A stretch of DNA of 43,232 bases from Phellopilus nigrolimitatus (lineage: Eukaryota; Basidiomycota; Agaricomycetes; Hymenochaetales; Hymenochaetaceae), in the NCBI GenBank assembly GCA_021029095.1, contig JAJOHG010000220.1, forward strand, positions 1 through 43,232. The letters are read 5' to 3'. The position numbers were made by a program, and so were the translations under genes. Under the pieces are notes generated by a model. The model made no database searches. It worked only from the letters and a program-made list of their open reading frames with translations, and was not told the DNA's origin. This document shows, in pieces, positions 1 through 10,274 of the stretch; the first letter of the stretch is position 1, and the number at the start of each line of letters is the position of its first letter.

Positions 1-720
1 GCATCGAGCTGGGAGCACGAGCCATCTTGTCGTAGGAGATACACGATATCCTTCTTGTCTTCCTCGGTGAAGCGCTGCAGCAAGAGTGCAAAGGTCCACG
101 CAGTAGTATTCTAATTAGACGCAGGCCGGGCGAGTCGTAGACTATGCGGCCCTTCTCCTTGGCTTCACGTACGGCAGAGTCCACCAAAGGGTCAACCATG
201 TGAAATTCTGGACTGATTTGAGAAGAGAAGAGAATGGTATCAGAAAAGATGATACGAAAGATTTTCGAAGCCGAATTAGTCAGTCCGGACTTACTCGAGA
301 TACCAAGGTAGGGTAACATCTGCCGCGGGATTCATCCAGTCGTCCGGGATCTTGGAAGTACAATTTATATTCTTGTTGTAGTGAGCAGCACTGTCTCCGA
401 TGCACTCGCGAATCAGTGCTCTCAAGTCAGCCTCTTTCTCCGGTCCATTAAGCGGCTTCTTAAGATAAGATACAAGGCTAGAGTACGGGTTTTCTGTCGG
501 CTCAGGCAACATGCGCTCAATGTAGTTGATGTTTTTGAGTGCTTCCACGGCGGGATTTGTCCGCAAGTATTCCGATTACGTCGCCATGCACCACGAGCGT
601 GGTCTTCCTGCTACGACGCCAGAGCAGCTTGCGTTGCAATGTGTCGAGGAGCAATAGGAGCGTCATTTTATCGATTTTGTTTTCGTTTGTGATTGACTCG
701 GGTTGGTTAGGGTTGCTCAT
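1..720 (-). pseudogene. Broken fragment of a fungal family of unknown function
   Basis: Minus-strand gene fragment starting at ATG 720 and running off the left edge. The first frame gives a Leu/Arg-rich helix followed by TLVVHGDVIG. The text then continues in another frame from about 575 (LRTNPAVEALKNINYIER ... WMNPAADVTLPWYLE). A normal intron (GTAAGT donor at about 287, CAG acceptor at about 212) leads to EFHMVDPLVDSAV and VYDSPGLRLIR. A second frame change near 110-125 leads to AWTFALLLQRFTEEDKKD. The order of motifs (LVVHG, NINYI, WMN..ADV.LP, VY.SPGL, then a helix) matches what I remember of an expanded agaricomycete family with no assigned function; I do not name a domain. The two frame changes have no plausible intron, so I call it a pseudogene. 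Two sequencing indels in a live gene are the alternative. Confidence 0.5.
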
Positions 721-1496
721 GCTGGACAAGGGGGAGATATAGGGAAATAATCACATACACGTCTCAACCATCCTTTAAATATAGGGCGCTGTCAATGGGC
801 AATGTGACAAACACTGCCTTTACGGATATACTGCCATCCGAAGACACTACAAAGCAATATATCACGTTTAAGCATCAAAATCTTCCGAGAGTGGCGAGCA
901 AATAGAAAGAACTCACGCAAAATAACGACGAGGAGTCTTGTAAATAGAGAAAGGATGCAATCTTGCACCATACTCTAGTCGCAAAGCTGGCCGCGAGGGA
1001 CAACGTGATACAACATCTACTACTATGTTTGCCTCTTCCTAGCAAAGTAAATTGAAAGTTCATCGAGTCGAAACGCGCCAGCCGCAAAACTGCTATGTAC
1101 TATTATCGGAAGAAATCATCAAAGAAGAAGTAGTCTGCCGAGACCAAGCCTCCTTTCTGAGTATCCCAGGCCATTTCACGATAAATCCAAGCCATGAAAG
1201 CTTGAAAAGCCGGTCTTTACCATCATAAACCAGTTAAGAAGCCAGAAGCAGCGAGATATCGTGGAAGAGATATTCCAAGACTGCATAGGTGTTGGACTTG
1301 AAGCCCGGCAGGAAAAATGCTGACTCAGCCTATGCATATCCGGCCTTGTCACTCCGCTCACATCATCATCGAGTCCGCACGTTCCACTTCGCCTTTCCCC
1401 TTGTCGACACACATTCTGCATACCGTCCTTGACATTTCTTTTGTCGTCTTTGACGACTTCACCGACGTCTCGAGCAGCATCGCTCGCGCATAGATC
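721..1496. other. Intergenic region, divergent promoters
   Basis: Lies between the broken minus-strand gene and the plus-strand VTT-domain gene. The short open frames here show no protein-like composition and no consistent splice signals. The last 100-150 bases before 1497 presumably hold the promoter and 5' leader of the VTT gene. I see no clear TATA box or repeat. Confidence 0.4.
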
Positions 1497-3024
1497 ATGC
1501 CGAGCTCATCGCCGCCGCATTACTCGTCTGTTATTGGCTCTCCTGTCGGTATCTCCGCATCCTCAGACCACACCACACAGCATTCGAATGCCTCGGCATA
1601 CACGCTCGCAACCATCCCTCGGCCGGGGTCATCTACACCGCGCTCGCTGTCCCCCGCCTCTATGCGAAGCAATGATACCGACCGCTCGCCCTTGTTGGGT
1701 CCGAACACTCCGTCTTCTTCGTATGGTACAGGCCCGCCGTCGTCTCCCGGCGGAAATGTGTCTTCAAGAAAGCTGCTTTTAAATGCCGGAATGAAGATGG
1801 CTGTTCTGTTCATTATTAGTACTGTCGTTTTGGGCGGAACGCTGTGGCTCGCATTACCAACCTTAGAAGAGTGAGTCAATGCTTCCGTGTTCTTTGAGAC
1901 AACGCTTGAATATTAATCTATGTTGTTCAGGCAAGATCGACCTCTTCTTCGTGTACCAAAGTCATTCACTCAGCTACAGGAACTCAATTTCTTGCTCAAG
2001 AAATACCGCGATATCTACCCTGTTCGAATAGTCATATGCTATATTACGACTTACCTGTTGTGAGTAAACATCTATCGAGTTTTTCATATTATCATAGGAC
2101 GTCTGCGTGTCTTTCCGGACATTGCCTTCAACTGGTCAAATTTGAATCAAGAAAGTAATACTGATGATGTCATTGTGCAGTCTTCAAGCCTTCTCCCTTC
2201 CTGGGTCAATGTATTTGTCCATCCTAGGCGGCGCAGTATGGGGTGTGCCAGTCGCCCTCCCGCTCGCCTGCACATGTGTTGCCTCTGGCGCAACCCTGTG
2301 CTACCTCATCTCCGCCGCGCTCGGGCCCGCTCTCCTTGCTTTGCCCAAATGGGCCGCACGGCTGGACCGCTGGAGTACAACGCTCGCCGCACAGCGCTCT
2401 AACCTGCTCTCCTACCTCATCGTCCTGCGCATAGCACCCTTCCCGCCGCATTGGGTCGTCAACGTGCTTGCGCCGCACCTGCGCATAGGTATTCCTGTGT
2501 TCTGGGTGTCTACGTTCCTCGGGATTCTCGGGGTGTCCGTCATCCACACAACGATCGGCGGCGGGCTCGACGAGATGACGAGTGCAGCAGACTTCCACCT
2601 CATCTCGTGGCGCAATGGACTCGGCCTGAGCGCCGTCGTCGTCGGCGTGCTTATACCTGTCGGTTTGCGTTATGTTCTCGCGCGCCGGGTTGGCCCAATC
2701 GCACTCACAGACGATGAACCCGAGGATGCGGATCTGGGTGTTAACTCTGGCGATACGATCCTCGTACACAGCCCCCTCGCGAAGGGCAAAACACCGCAGC
2801 TCATCTTGCTGTCGGACTCGGAGGATGAGGACGAAGAGGTGCTGGACGGTGAAGAGGACGAGATTCTCGAGGCAGGGCCTGCGCTGTTTTCGTCGAAGGG
2901 CAAGGGCGTCGAAGGTAGAGACGTCGGATCGAAGGAAGAAGGCAATGTCGATGCCGAAAGAAAGGACTCGCCGCCACCGGCCGACCTCATAGAATTGTCG
3001 ACGAAGTCGAGTGAAGATGTTTGA
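1497..3024 (+). CDS. TMEM41/VTT-domain (DedA-like) membrane protein
   Basis: Predicted multi-pass ER/Golgi membrane protein of the VTT (SNARE-associated Golgi, TVP38/TMEM64/TMEM41) family. Animal TMEM41B is a phospholipid scramblase needed for lipid mobilisation and autophagosome formation; that role is inferred here by family. Exons 1497-1870, 1931-2059 and 2181-3024 join in frame to 448 aa. A Ser/Pro-rich cytosolic N-terminus (1-95) precedes a membrane segment at about 101-121. The VTT core begins around residue 168 with FLQAFSLPGSMYLSILGGAV, followed by the CYLISAALG and YLIVLRIAPFPPHWVVN signatures, which resemble TMEM41B more than yeast Tvp38. The tail is highly acidic (runs of D/E) and probably disordered. 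The ATG at 1497 is the first in frame and directly leads the open N-terminal exon. The long N- and C-terminal extensions are larger than in animal TMEM41. Confidence 0.85.
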
Positions 3025-3803
3025 TAGTGGCTGGCTGTATACTTAATTTATGAGTCTAGACTTTTTTGGCCTGCTGATCTGAAGACTCTAGCTGTATTGT
3101 AAATAGGGTGTTTTCAAGCAAGTAAGTCTGGGTCGTGAAGATAGTAGCAGACACAACCCGTTTCCACTATTCCGCGGGTATCAATGCACAATCGCAACTC
3201 GTTGGTAGCGAGTATGCATTTCACGTTAGTCACGCTAGAGATGCGCATTCGTCGACACACGTAGATCGCAGGCTTGATTTTCTTTGCAAGACCGGATATA
3301 CAAATTCATTAATCCGAGCCAAACTGTCAAAACACAACCGAAGGTAAAGCAACACACAGAGCCACAAGACTCGTGATTGAAAGTAATCGAACAGCAACGC
3401 GCGTATACACACATACAGGGATATAACTCCACAACCAAGCGGAGAGGGATAGAAGCCTAAGGAAATACTCGTCATTGTCGTTGGCAAGACGGTTCGAGCC
3501 GTCGCACATAAGAACAGATCCCGAGCCTATATGCACGGAGCACTTCCGTTTCCTGGAACGATAAAGATATGTGGGGTAGGAGACAAAACAAACCAAAGAG
3601 AAGCATGGTTCCGGACAGGCAGGACAATGCGTTATGAGACTGCAATCAGCTTCCGCGCATGACTTGACACTGGCCCTGCATCAAGCAAGGCGAGAGCCCA
3701 TGGTATAAACGGAGGAAAAACCAAGGGAAGAAAAAGGAAGGATATTAACAATAGAAAAGGGTTGCTAGGCGGATGACCTGCATTGGGGTATCGGACAGGG
3801 TAT
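3025..3803. other. Intergenic region between convergent genes
   Basis: Shared 3' region of the VTT-domain gene (+) and the GPI-anchored protein gene (-). It is moderately AT-rich. The open frames on the minus strand at 3230-3600 have poor composition, no splice structure and no recognisable similarity. A small palindrome around 3487-3502 (GACGG..CCGTC) is not a tRNA. No other structure seen. Confidence 0.4.
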
Positions 3804-4735
3804 TTAAAGAGCGAGAGCGGCCGCAATAGCTGCGAGCGAGCCAAGAACAGTCACGGATGCAGGCAGGCGCGCGTTCGACAGCGCACCAGAGACAGGCAAC
3901 GTGCCCGCGTTGGCAGCACCTACGGCGGTCGCGCCGGTGCCCGCTGACGAGGCAGTACCGCTGGGGGTCTCCGCGAAATTGCTGTTAGTAAGAACAAGGC
4001 TTAACAAGGACCGACGTCAGGAAAGATACAAGTAACTTTCCGTGTAGAAGGACTTACGTGCTCCCAGATCCGGCGACGCCGCTCGCACCCGAAGACGAAA
4101 CCGCGGAAGATGCAGCAGAGAGCGCAGAGCTAGAGGCAGCCGGGAGACAGTCGGCAGCGCCGCTTGCAACAGTCATCTGTGATAAATTCAACGGAAACCA
4201 GTCAGAATTTCACGGTTCATTCCAGAAGCATTTCTAATCTAACCGTTCCACTCCACGCCTCCTCATCGGCGGAGTCGAGGAGAGAGAATATGACCTGTGT
4301 ACCGGAGGGAACGGTGACGTTGTGCCAGGTCATCGAAGTGCCGTTATGGTCACCGAGGTCAACACTAGACACCACCAACCCAGAAAAACAGTCAGCGATC
4401 GGTTCAAAATATAGGGTAAAGATGCAAGCTTTTACTCACAGGATCGTGTTGCACGGGTCATCGACGGGGACGACAGCCAAGTTGTACGGCGGGGTGGACG
4501 CGTTCCAGGTAACGTGAGCAGACCCGCACTATCACAAACAGAACGGAGAACAAATAGAAGAGAGAAAAACGTCAAACTTTAGTAAAAATTTGCCCTTCTC
4601 TCCACGACGAAAGCGACGTTGTTGAACGCGCAAGCTCACCTGCGTAAGCGAGATAGTGTCGATGGCGAAGTCGGCGAGGGCGCCCTGGATGGAGAAGACA
4701 GAAACGAGTGTGGCGGTAAGGAGCGTAGCGAACAT
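3804..4735 (-). CDS. Small secreted GPI-anchored Ser/Ala-rich protein (Kre9/KNH-like)
   Basis: Predicted cell-surface protein. Exons 4735-4640, 4528-4440, 4364-4244, 4176-4058 and 3981-3804 give 200 aa in frame. Residues 1-21 (MFATLLTATLVSVFSIQGALA) form a signal peptide, so the ATG at 4735 is preferred over an upstream non-ATG frame. A beta-sandwich-like domain follows (VTWNASTPPYNLAVVPVDDPC, TSMTWHNVTVPSGTQVIFSL), typical of the Kre9/KNH1-like Ser/Thr-rich GPI-anchored family common in mushrooms. A Ser/Ala/Gly/Thr linker then ends in the hydrophobic tail SVTVLGSLAAIAAALAL, a classical GPI-attachment signal. The donor of exon 3 (GTTAGA) is atypical and that junction is the least certain. Function is unknown beyond a likely wall or membrane location; Kre9 relatives affect beta-1,6-glucan. 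Confidence 0.8.
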
Positions 4736-4967
4736 GGTGGATAGTCTTCGGGAGGTGAGGGGGGGCACGGGGAGTAGAGGAGACGCGAGCAACGACGACG
4801 ACGGAGGATGAAGAGGTTGATAGAGAAAAAGAAAAAAGGAAATATCTTTCGGTTACACACATCAGCCGCCAATAAACTGATATCGGAGTTTGTAAACAAC
4901 TACATGTAATAAATCCGAAACCGGTACAAAATAACTCATAGTTATAAAACAAAACACGAGAACGGTG

Positions 4968-7509
4968 CTATAATTTACTCTTCCCAACGTACGTCGCCAA
5001 CATCGTCCTCTTGCTCTGTCTATACAAAATTCAACACGAGTAGCCAGCAAAAAGGAACGTATACGCTCACCCAGTGTGATTGACCGGCGTCGGCGTACTC
5101 TTGCGACCGTCTGCGGCGACGCGGTCTTCCATGGGAACATAGTCCCTCCTGCTTGGCCCGACATACACCTGTAGGAAACATCCATGCGTCAAACTACCTC
5201 CATCAGTCAAAATCAAGAGGACATGGACGTACTTGACGGGGCCGCCAGATTTTGACACCACCTGGTTGAAGCATCATCTGTGGCGTACCAGATCAGCCGG
5301 CACATCTGGGTCAATCAATTTTGCACAGGGACAAACCTGCCGCCAATGGGCCAACCAACCCACAACCCGAGGAACGGCGAATAGCACGGGGAAGAAGTCG
5401 AGGGGAAATCCTAAAAACAGGTTAATGCTGTACATCAAAATAACCAATTGTGACTTACCCATAGCACGGTAAATCAAGCCACTGCAATATGATTAGTTGT
5501 ATATATTCTTAAAGAATATGCCTTGCATACCTCCTTCAGAATAGGATTTTCGTCAGTCCAAAGAAAGCTTCAATGACATTGGGGACTTACCAGAAGTCCA
5601 CGTTCGGTGCGAGCTTGCGCTTGATGAAGTATTCATCCTTCATAGCTACATCGTGCAAACGCATTGCCGTCTCTAATAGTTCATCCTGGCCGGTGCTGAG
5701 AATCGTATGGGTAAGAATAACCAATGCTTGCGCAGATGAAAATACTTACACCTTGAAAACCTCGTCCGCCGTCTTCCGCACGATAAAAGATCGGGGATCT
5801 GACTAGCCCGTTGCTTATTATCATTTCGAGACCAAACAAACAAACAAAGCCGACACTCACAGTCTTGTACACGCTGAACGCGTATTTAGCATCGAAATTA
5901 AGATAGTCTGTAAGATGCATTACTTACCGATGCCCAAAGCCTGATAGGACCTTTTCGCGACGCTTGACTGCCTCTACAAATGCGGGTACATTATCTGGGG
6001 TCCCGATGGAGATCAACATTCGGATGACAGCTTCATTCGCTCCTCCTAGAGACTATAATTCAGTAATGTACGAGTAAATGTTAACGCTTAAACATACCAT
6101 GCAACGGCCCACTTTATGACCGACGAAATTCTTAGCTTGACTTTTCCGACAAAGAACAAAATACGTACTAAAGCGATGCACACCCTGCGCTATCCATTCA
6201 AATTCAGCTTGTGAGCTTATTTTTTTAAAGCTAGAGCGAGCCATGACTTACGCGACAGCAGAATACGGATCCACAAGGGAGCTGGCGGTTTGTAGCACAG
6301 TCGTACATGATGCGTTAAGTTCATGGTCCGCATGAAGGAGGAAGAGCACGTCGAGAGCCCTTGCGAGCACAGGGGATGGCGTATAATTGTCCTCGCCAAG
6401 GTGATCCATTTGATATAGGAATCTAGCAGACCAGTTCAACCACATTCATGCGACACCAAGTAAGCGAAATGAACCGTACGAGCCGGTGTAGCTTAACCCT
6501 GCCGGAGGGGTGACAAATTTTCTGCCTTGTCGTACCCGATATGCCATCCTGTTTGGACACAATAGCGTGAACCACAAGCGCCAATGAGCTGAAAAACCAG
6601 GCTTACGCTGCAAGTGTTGTCGCCTTCCCAATTAACCTGAAAATCTGCTTATCCATGTTTGCCAACGACGCCTCATCACCTTTCGTATAGAGCGTCTGAC
6701 CTTGCAAGGACGGGTTTGCCTATAACGAAAATAGCTAGAATGAGAGGCAATGCATATAACTGGCAATAATTAGTCTACCTCGCTGTACATCGACCCCAAC
6801 GAAGCAAAGGCACTTGTCAAAATCGACATGGGGTGTGCATCATAGCTTCATGTTTCTCGTCAGACGATTCGATATTGTGAATGCTAAGCACAAACATACC
6901 GAAACGCCTCAAATAAGCCTTCCGCGTCTTTATGAGCTATGCTATGATGCATGACTTCTCCCTCGAAGATAGCATATTGATCCTTGGTGGGCAATGATCC
7001 ATATATGAGCAGATATGCTGATTCAAGGAATGACGAGTTGACTGCAAGTTGTTCAATAGGATAGCCTCTGCATGACATATTAGCTAGTACCAGGAATACA
7101 TATAAGATGCAAGCTCACCTGTATCGTAACACTATTTTGCTAAACATTAGCATTGAAATCGCCTTTTTAAATGCAGAGCAACAGCGCACCTCCCGCCTCG
7201 CCATCAATATACGTGATTTCCGACGTGATAACGGCTGTGTTCAAGAAACCCTTGTCGGCAACACGCAGGCCCTTCTCCGTCTCATTCTCTTCGCGTTCGC
7301 CCGGCTTGCGCGGTGCAGCGAGCTCTTTGAACGCCGTCGCTGGTACGGTATTGTCCGAAATCCTTTATTCAAGGTAAGGCTTAGATCTCCTCTCCATGAC
7401 TTCCATACAAAACGTATACGCACGGGATTGTGAACACCTTGCCTGTACGGTTGTCGCGCACCGTCAGCGAGTCCTCAGGCACCGTCGCGTCTACAGCCGG
7501 TCGTCCCAT
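4968..7509 (-). CDS. Citrate synthase, peroxisomal form ending in SKL, 20 exons
   Basis: Condenses acetyl-CoA with oxaloacetate to citrate; a C-terminal PTS1 indicates peroxisomal glyoxylate-cycle use. Exons on the minus strand: 7509-7424, 7362-7190, 7131-7119 (13 nt), 7067-6900, 6845-6779, 6719-6607, 6548-6480, 6422-6252, 6189-6169 (21 nt), 6111-6098 (14 nt), 6045-5928, 5873-5861 (13 nt), 5802-5750, 5695-5591, 5533-5531 (3 nt), 5481-5459 (23 nt), 5410-5337, 5277-5233, 5168-5071, 5019-4968. They join in frame to 492 aa. Landmarks are [39 protein letters not shown] and the catalytic residues H298 (GPLHGGANE), H337 (GFGHRVYK) and D393 (PNVDFWSG). The start at 7509 ([13 protein letters not shown]) has no obvious mitochondrial presequence. 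The last codons read GKSKL-stop. Introns interrupt or abut all three catalytic motifs. The exact edges of the smallest exons rest on family conservation. Confidence 0.93.
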
Positions 7510-9191
7510 GTCGCTGCCGTCTCTTTGCTTTCGTTCGACACGTCTGGTTGTAAGAACAAAGAGCTGAGTAAGCTCAGGTCTGTCTGTCGCTGTTACGGCG
7601 TCGCCGGGTATGGCTCGCGCGTTTTTATACTTGACATGACGCGAAATTCACATGTCGCGATGATCTTCTTAGCTTCCTTTCTTGGCTTCGCAAGGGTCAA
7701 GTGCTTCAGCTTCGGCCTTCGGGCACGGACACCCGCATCTACTTGCATGACTTCCATCCAATCGCCAACCTTGCATTTATGCGTTTCTTTTCTTCTCTTT
7801 TTTTTTATGAACGCGCATTGTCTCGGAATTTGTGGTGTTTCCTTTGTCAAAGCAGTCAATCGGAACGTAGCTCTAACGTGTACGTGACGGAGCGCGTCGC
7901 GTGCTGTGGCTCGCGTCATCAAATGTCAACAAGTGCAAGCTGCAACTGAAACCCTCTTTCTTTCGGCGCCGTAGTTACAGCATACCTAGCTTGCTGAAAA
8001 CATGTCAAACTTAAAATTGCTTTTATTTCAGCCTAAAATCTGACGTGTTGGCGAAGGAGGCCCAGAACGAAGAATGGGTAGCTGTGGGTAAGTGATTCCT
8101 GTATTTATCTGACTGGTCGATTACATAGGCTACCATTCTTCCTCAGCGGCCTCCGGCAGGAAAGCACGAGCGACAAGGGATTGCCATCAAGGGACAAAGA
8201 TCTGACAATCTAAATGTTCCAGCACTCCTTCTTAAACTCTCCAGGGTGCTCTGTGAGGTGTGTACAGACGTAGCGCGTTCCCTTATTTACTCTGACTATC
8301 AATTTACATTTACTGAAGGTCGCGTTTTGCTCACGCCCAATGGGAATTCTTCCCCCCTCTTTTTCACTACGAGAATTTCTGATGTCAAAAGCTTCAAAGT
8401 AAGTGTCAAAAAGGAAATACTGCTGCATTGGAATATGTGGGATTGTTTTTCCGTTTTACGGCGAACAAAGTGAGTGACAAGAAAATTTATTATTCGTCCC
8501 TTGTGCTACAAGATCTCTTTATATTGCTCGCAAGGGGCGCTTCGGTTTCTTTCTTAAAGTCTCGGTTCAGGAAGATAATAGAAATGTACGAGATGCGCGA
8601 ACCCAGCTCTCAGTCCAGCCAGATTTTCCCAGCCGGATTTTGTGTGGCATACGAAGTAACTAATAAAATCGTTGAAGTGAGTGGCTACTGCAAACTCTTA
8701 CAATCAGTCATCTCACGCGCAGCATGCCTGCAAAATGCAATTTCATGAATGTCTGAATTTTTGCTAAGGAATGAAGGACAAAAGGTGGATCTTGTAGTGA
8801 TGCGGAGCAAATCCTTTCCACAGCCTAGGCCCTAAATACGCGTACTCAGGATTTTTAAGTAGTCTACTGAACTTGGTAACGATGGGACAGATTTCGTCAC
8901 GTCCATCAACGAGTCCGAGGCCCATCCGTCAGTAACTACTCTCAAAATTTCTCCGGGGAAGGGAGTTGAACCTTGACTGAGTCAGATTTAATGTTTTTGC
9001 TTAGATTAGTTGAGATTTGTTTTTATTCTTTCTTTGAGGGCATATGAATCATCTTGTTATTCCCGATAGCAATCAAATGCTTTTCTAATTTATTATTGAT
9101 ATTTTTCGATTGCTGCATATATGTACATACACACTATGACTTACGAACACAGCCGCACACTTCCGAGGATCTGCACGCGCTCTCGACCACC
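7510..9191. other. Long intergenic region with splice-like, unassigned segment
   Basis: Upstream of the citrate synthase (-) and of Pcc1 (+). At 8030-8420 there are splice-like signals: a GTAAGT donor at about 8088 with a CTGAC branch site and CAG/TAG acceptors, and open stretches reading KSDVLAKEAQNEEWVAV and QFTFTEGRVLLTPNGNSS. I could not join these into a convincing protein or recognise a family. The rest (8430-9190) is AT-rich with short frames only. It may be a decayed gene, a non-coding transcript or chance. Confidence 0.3.
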
Positions 9192-9613
9192 ATGTCCGCT
9201 GTCGGCGACTCGAATGCCTGGCATACAGTGTAAGAACACAAATTGTTTCATAATAGCGATATTTTTCCGTCAATACTCATCATATGACAAGGACCGTGCG
9301 TGTACCTTTCGCGTCGCCGAAGCACGCATCGATTGCGAAGCAGGTAATAGAGGTCGACGCCGAGCTGCAGGCGCAGGCGGTCAAACGGACACTGGCAGCG
9401 GAAGGCGACGAACTGGTCGCGTATGTCCCTTTTGCTCAGATCATATGCTCCAAGTGAACGAAGCTCATAGTCGCGAGCAGAACATTTACTTGCCTAACTA
9501 TCCGCCTTGCGCGTCTGACGGTCAACTCCTTCCTCGAAAATATCGAGCTTGTAATACGGACACTAGGTGAATTCGGAGAGGATGCAGAACGCAAGCAAGG
9601 GCTGCCATCATAG
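9192..9613 (+). CDS. PCC1: Pcc1, small subunit of the EKC/KEOPS complex
   Basis: Pcc1/CTAG family protein. In KEOPS it dimerises and binds the Kae1 catalytic subunit that makes N6-threonylcarbamoyl-adenosine (t6A) at position 37 of ANN-decoding tRNAs; yeast Pcc1 also affects telomeres and transcription. Exons 9192-9229, 9292-9420 and 9478-9613 give 100 aa, close to the usual 80-110. The core shows VRVPFASPKHASIAKQVIEV, the first strand-helix unit, then FTCLTIRLARLTVNSFLENI, the second strand and helix with the family's conserved N-x-F/L-E. Both introns (62 and 57 nt) have normal donors (GTAAGA, GTATGT). The ATG at 9192 (ACCACCATGTCC) is in good context. It ends convergently toward the EBP1-like gene. 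Confidence 0.85.
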
Positions 9614-10274
9614 TTGATGTTGTTATTTATTTATACTCATCGTGTAAGATACATTCACAATTTACTAGGAGGGGGAACCAGCATGAGCGTTATGGATAAT
9701 CCCGTCGATCGACTGAGGATGGGCGAATGATACGGATGTGGCCCGCGCAAAAGGTCAAATTACTCGTTATTTGCGCTGCGGGAAACTAGTGCAGAGTCAA
9801 GACTGGTCGTCCTCGGCCTCATCTTGTCAAGTGTCCGTTGGAAGACGAGGCCGAGTAGGGGTCGCTCGTCTCGCCATTTCAATGCTCCAGGTCCGCTCAC
9901 GCCCTCGGTCATAGTGAGCGAGCCATTGAACGTATCACACTACTGCAGTAAGTTCCTGTTAGCTTCGATATATGTAGCCTTTTTTTTCTTGTCAGAGATC
10001 AAATTACTTTTTTCTTGGTCACTGAATAAAACCTTATGTGAGCCTTCTGCAAAAAAAAATCTTCGTTGTTTGTGCCGGTGCTAGTCAGAATCTGATCGGA
10101 TGGTGCGTTGAGGACTAGAAAGTCACAGGACAAAATACAAAACACATGTACACGACAGTTGGTAGTACGTAGATTTTACATGCGCACAAGTCTGTTGTTG
10201 CAACAATGCAGGATACAGAATATTTGCCCAGGTACAGATGGGACGATCGGTCAACTTTCCGTGCACGTATGCAT
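9614..10274. other. Intergenic region between convergent Pcc1 and EBP1-like genes
   Basis: Holds the two 3' untranslated regions. Short open frames at 9824-10084 and 10108-10260 show no recognisable protein and are not supported by splice sites. No repeats or RNA gene seen. Confidence 0.4.

Noticed and set aside
3487..3502. GGTTCGAGCC motif resembling a tRNA T-loop
   Set aside because: The flanking bases form a different palindrome and no acceptor, D or anticodon arms can be built upstream.
6607..6638. Possible GTTAAT intron donor in the citrate synthase after QIF
   Set aside because: Reading through gives [11 protein letters not shown], matching the family, and the true donor GTAAGC follows at 6606.
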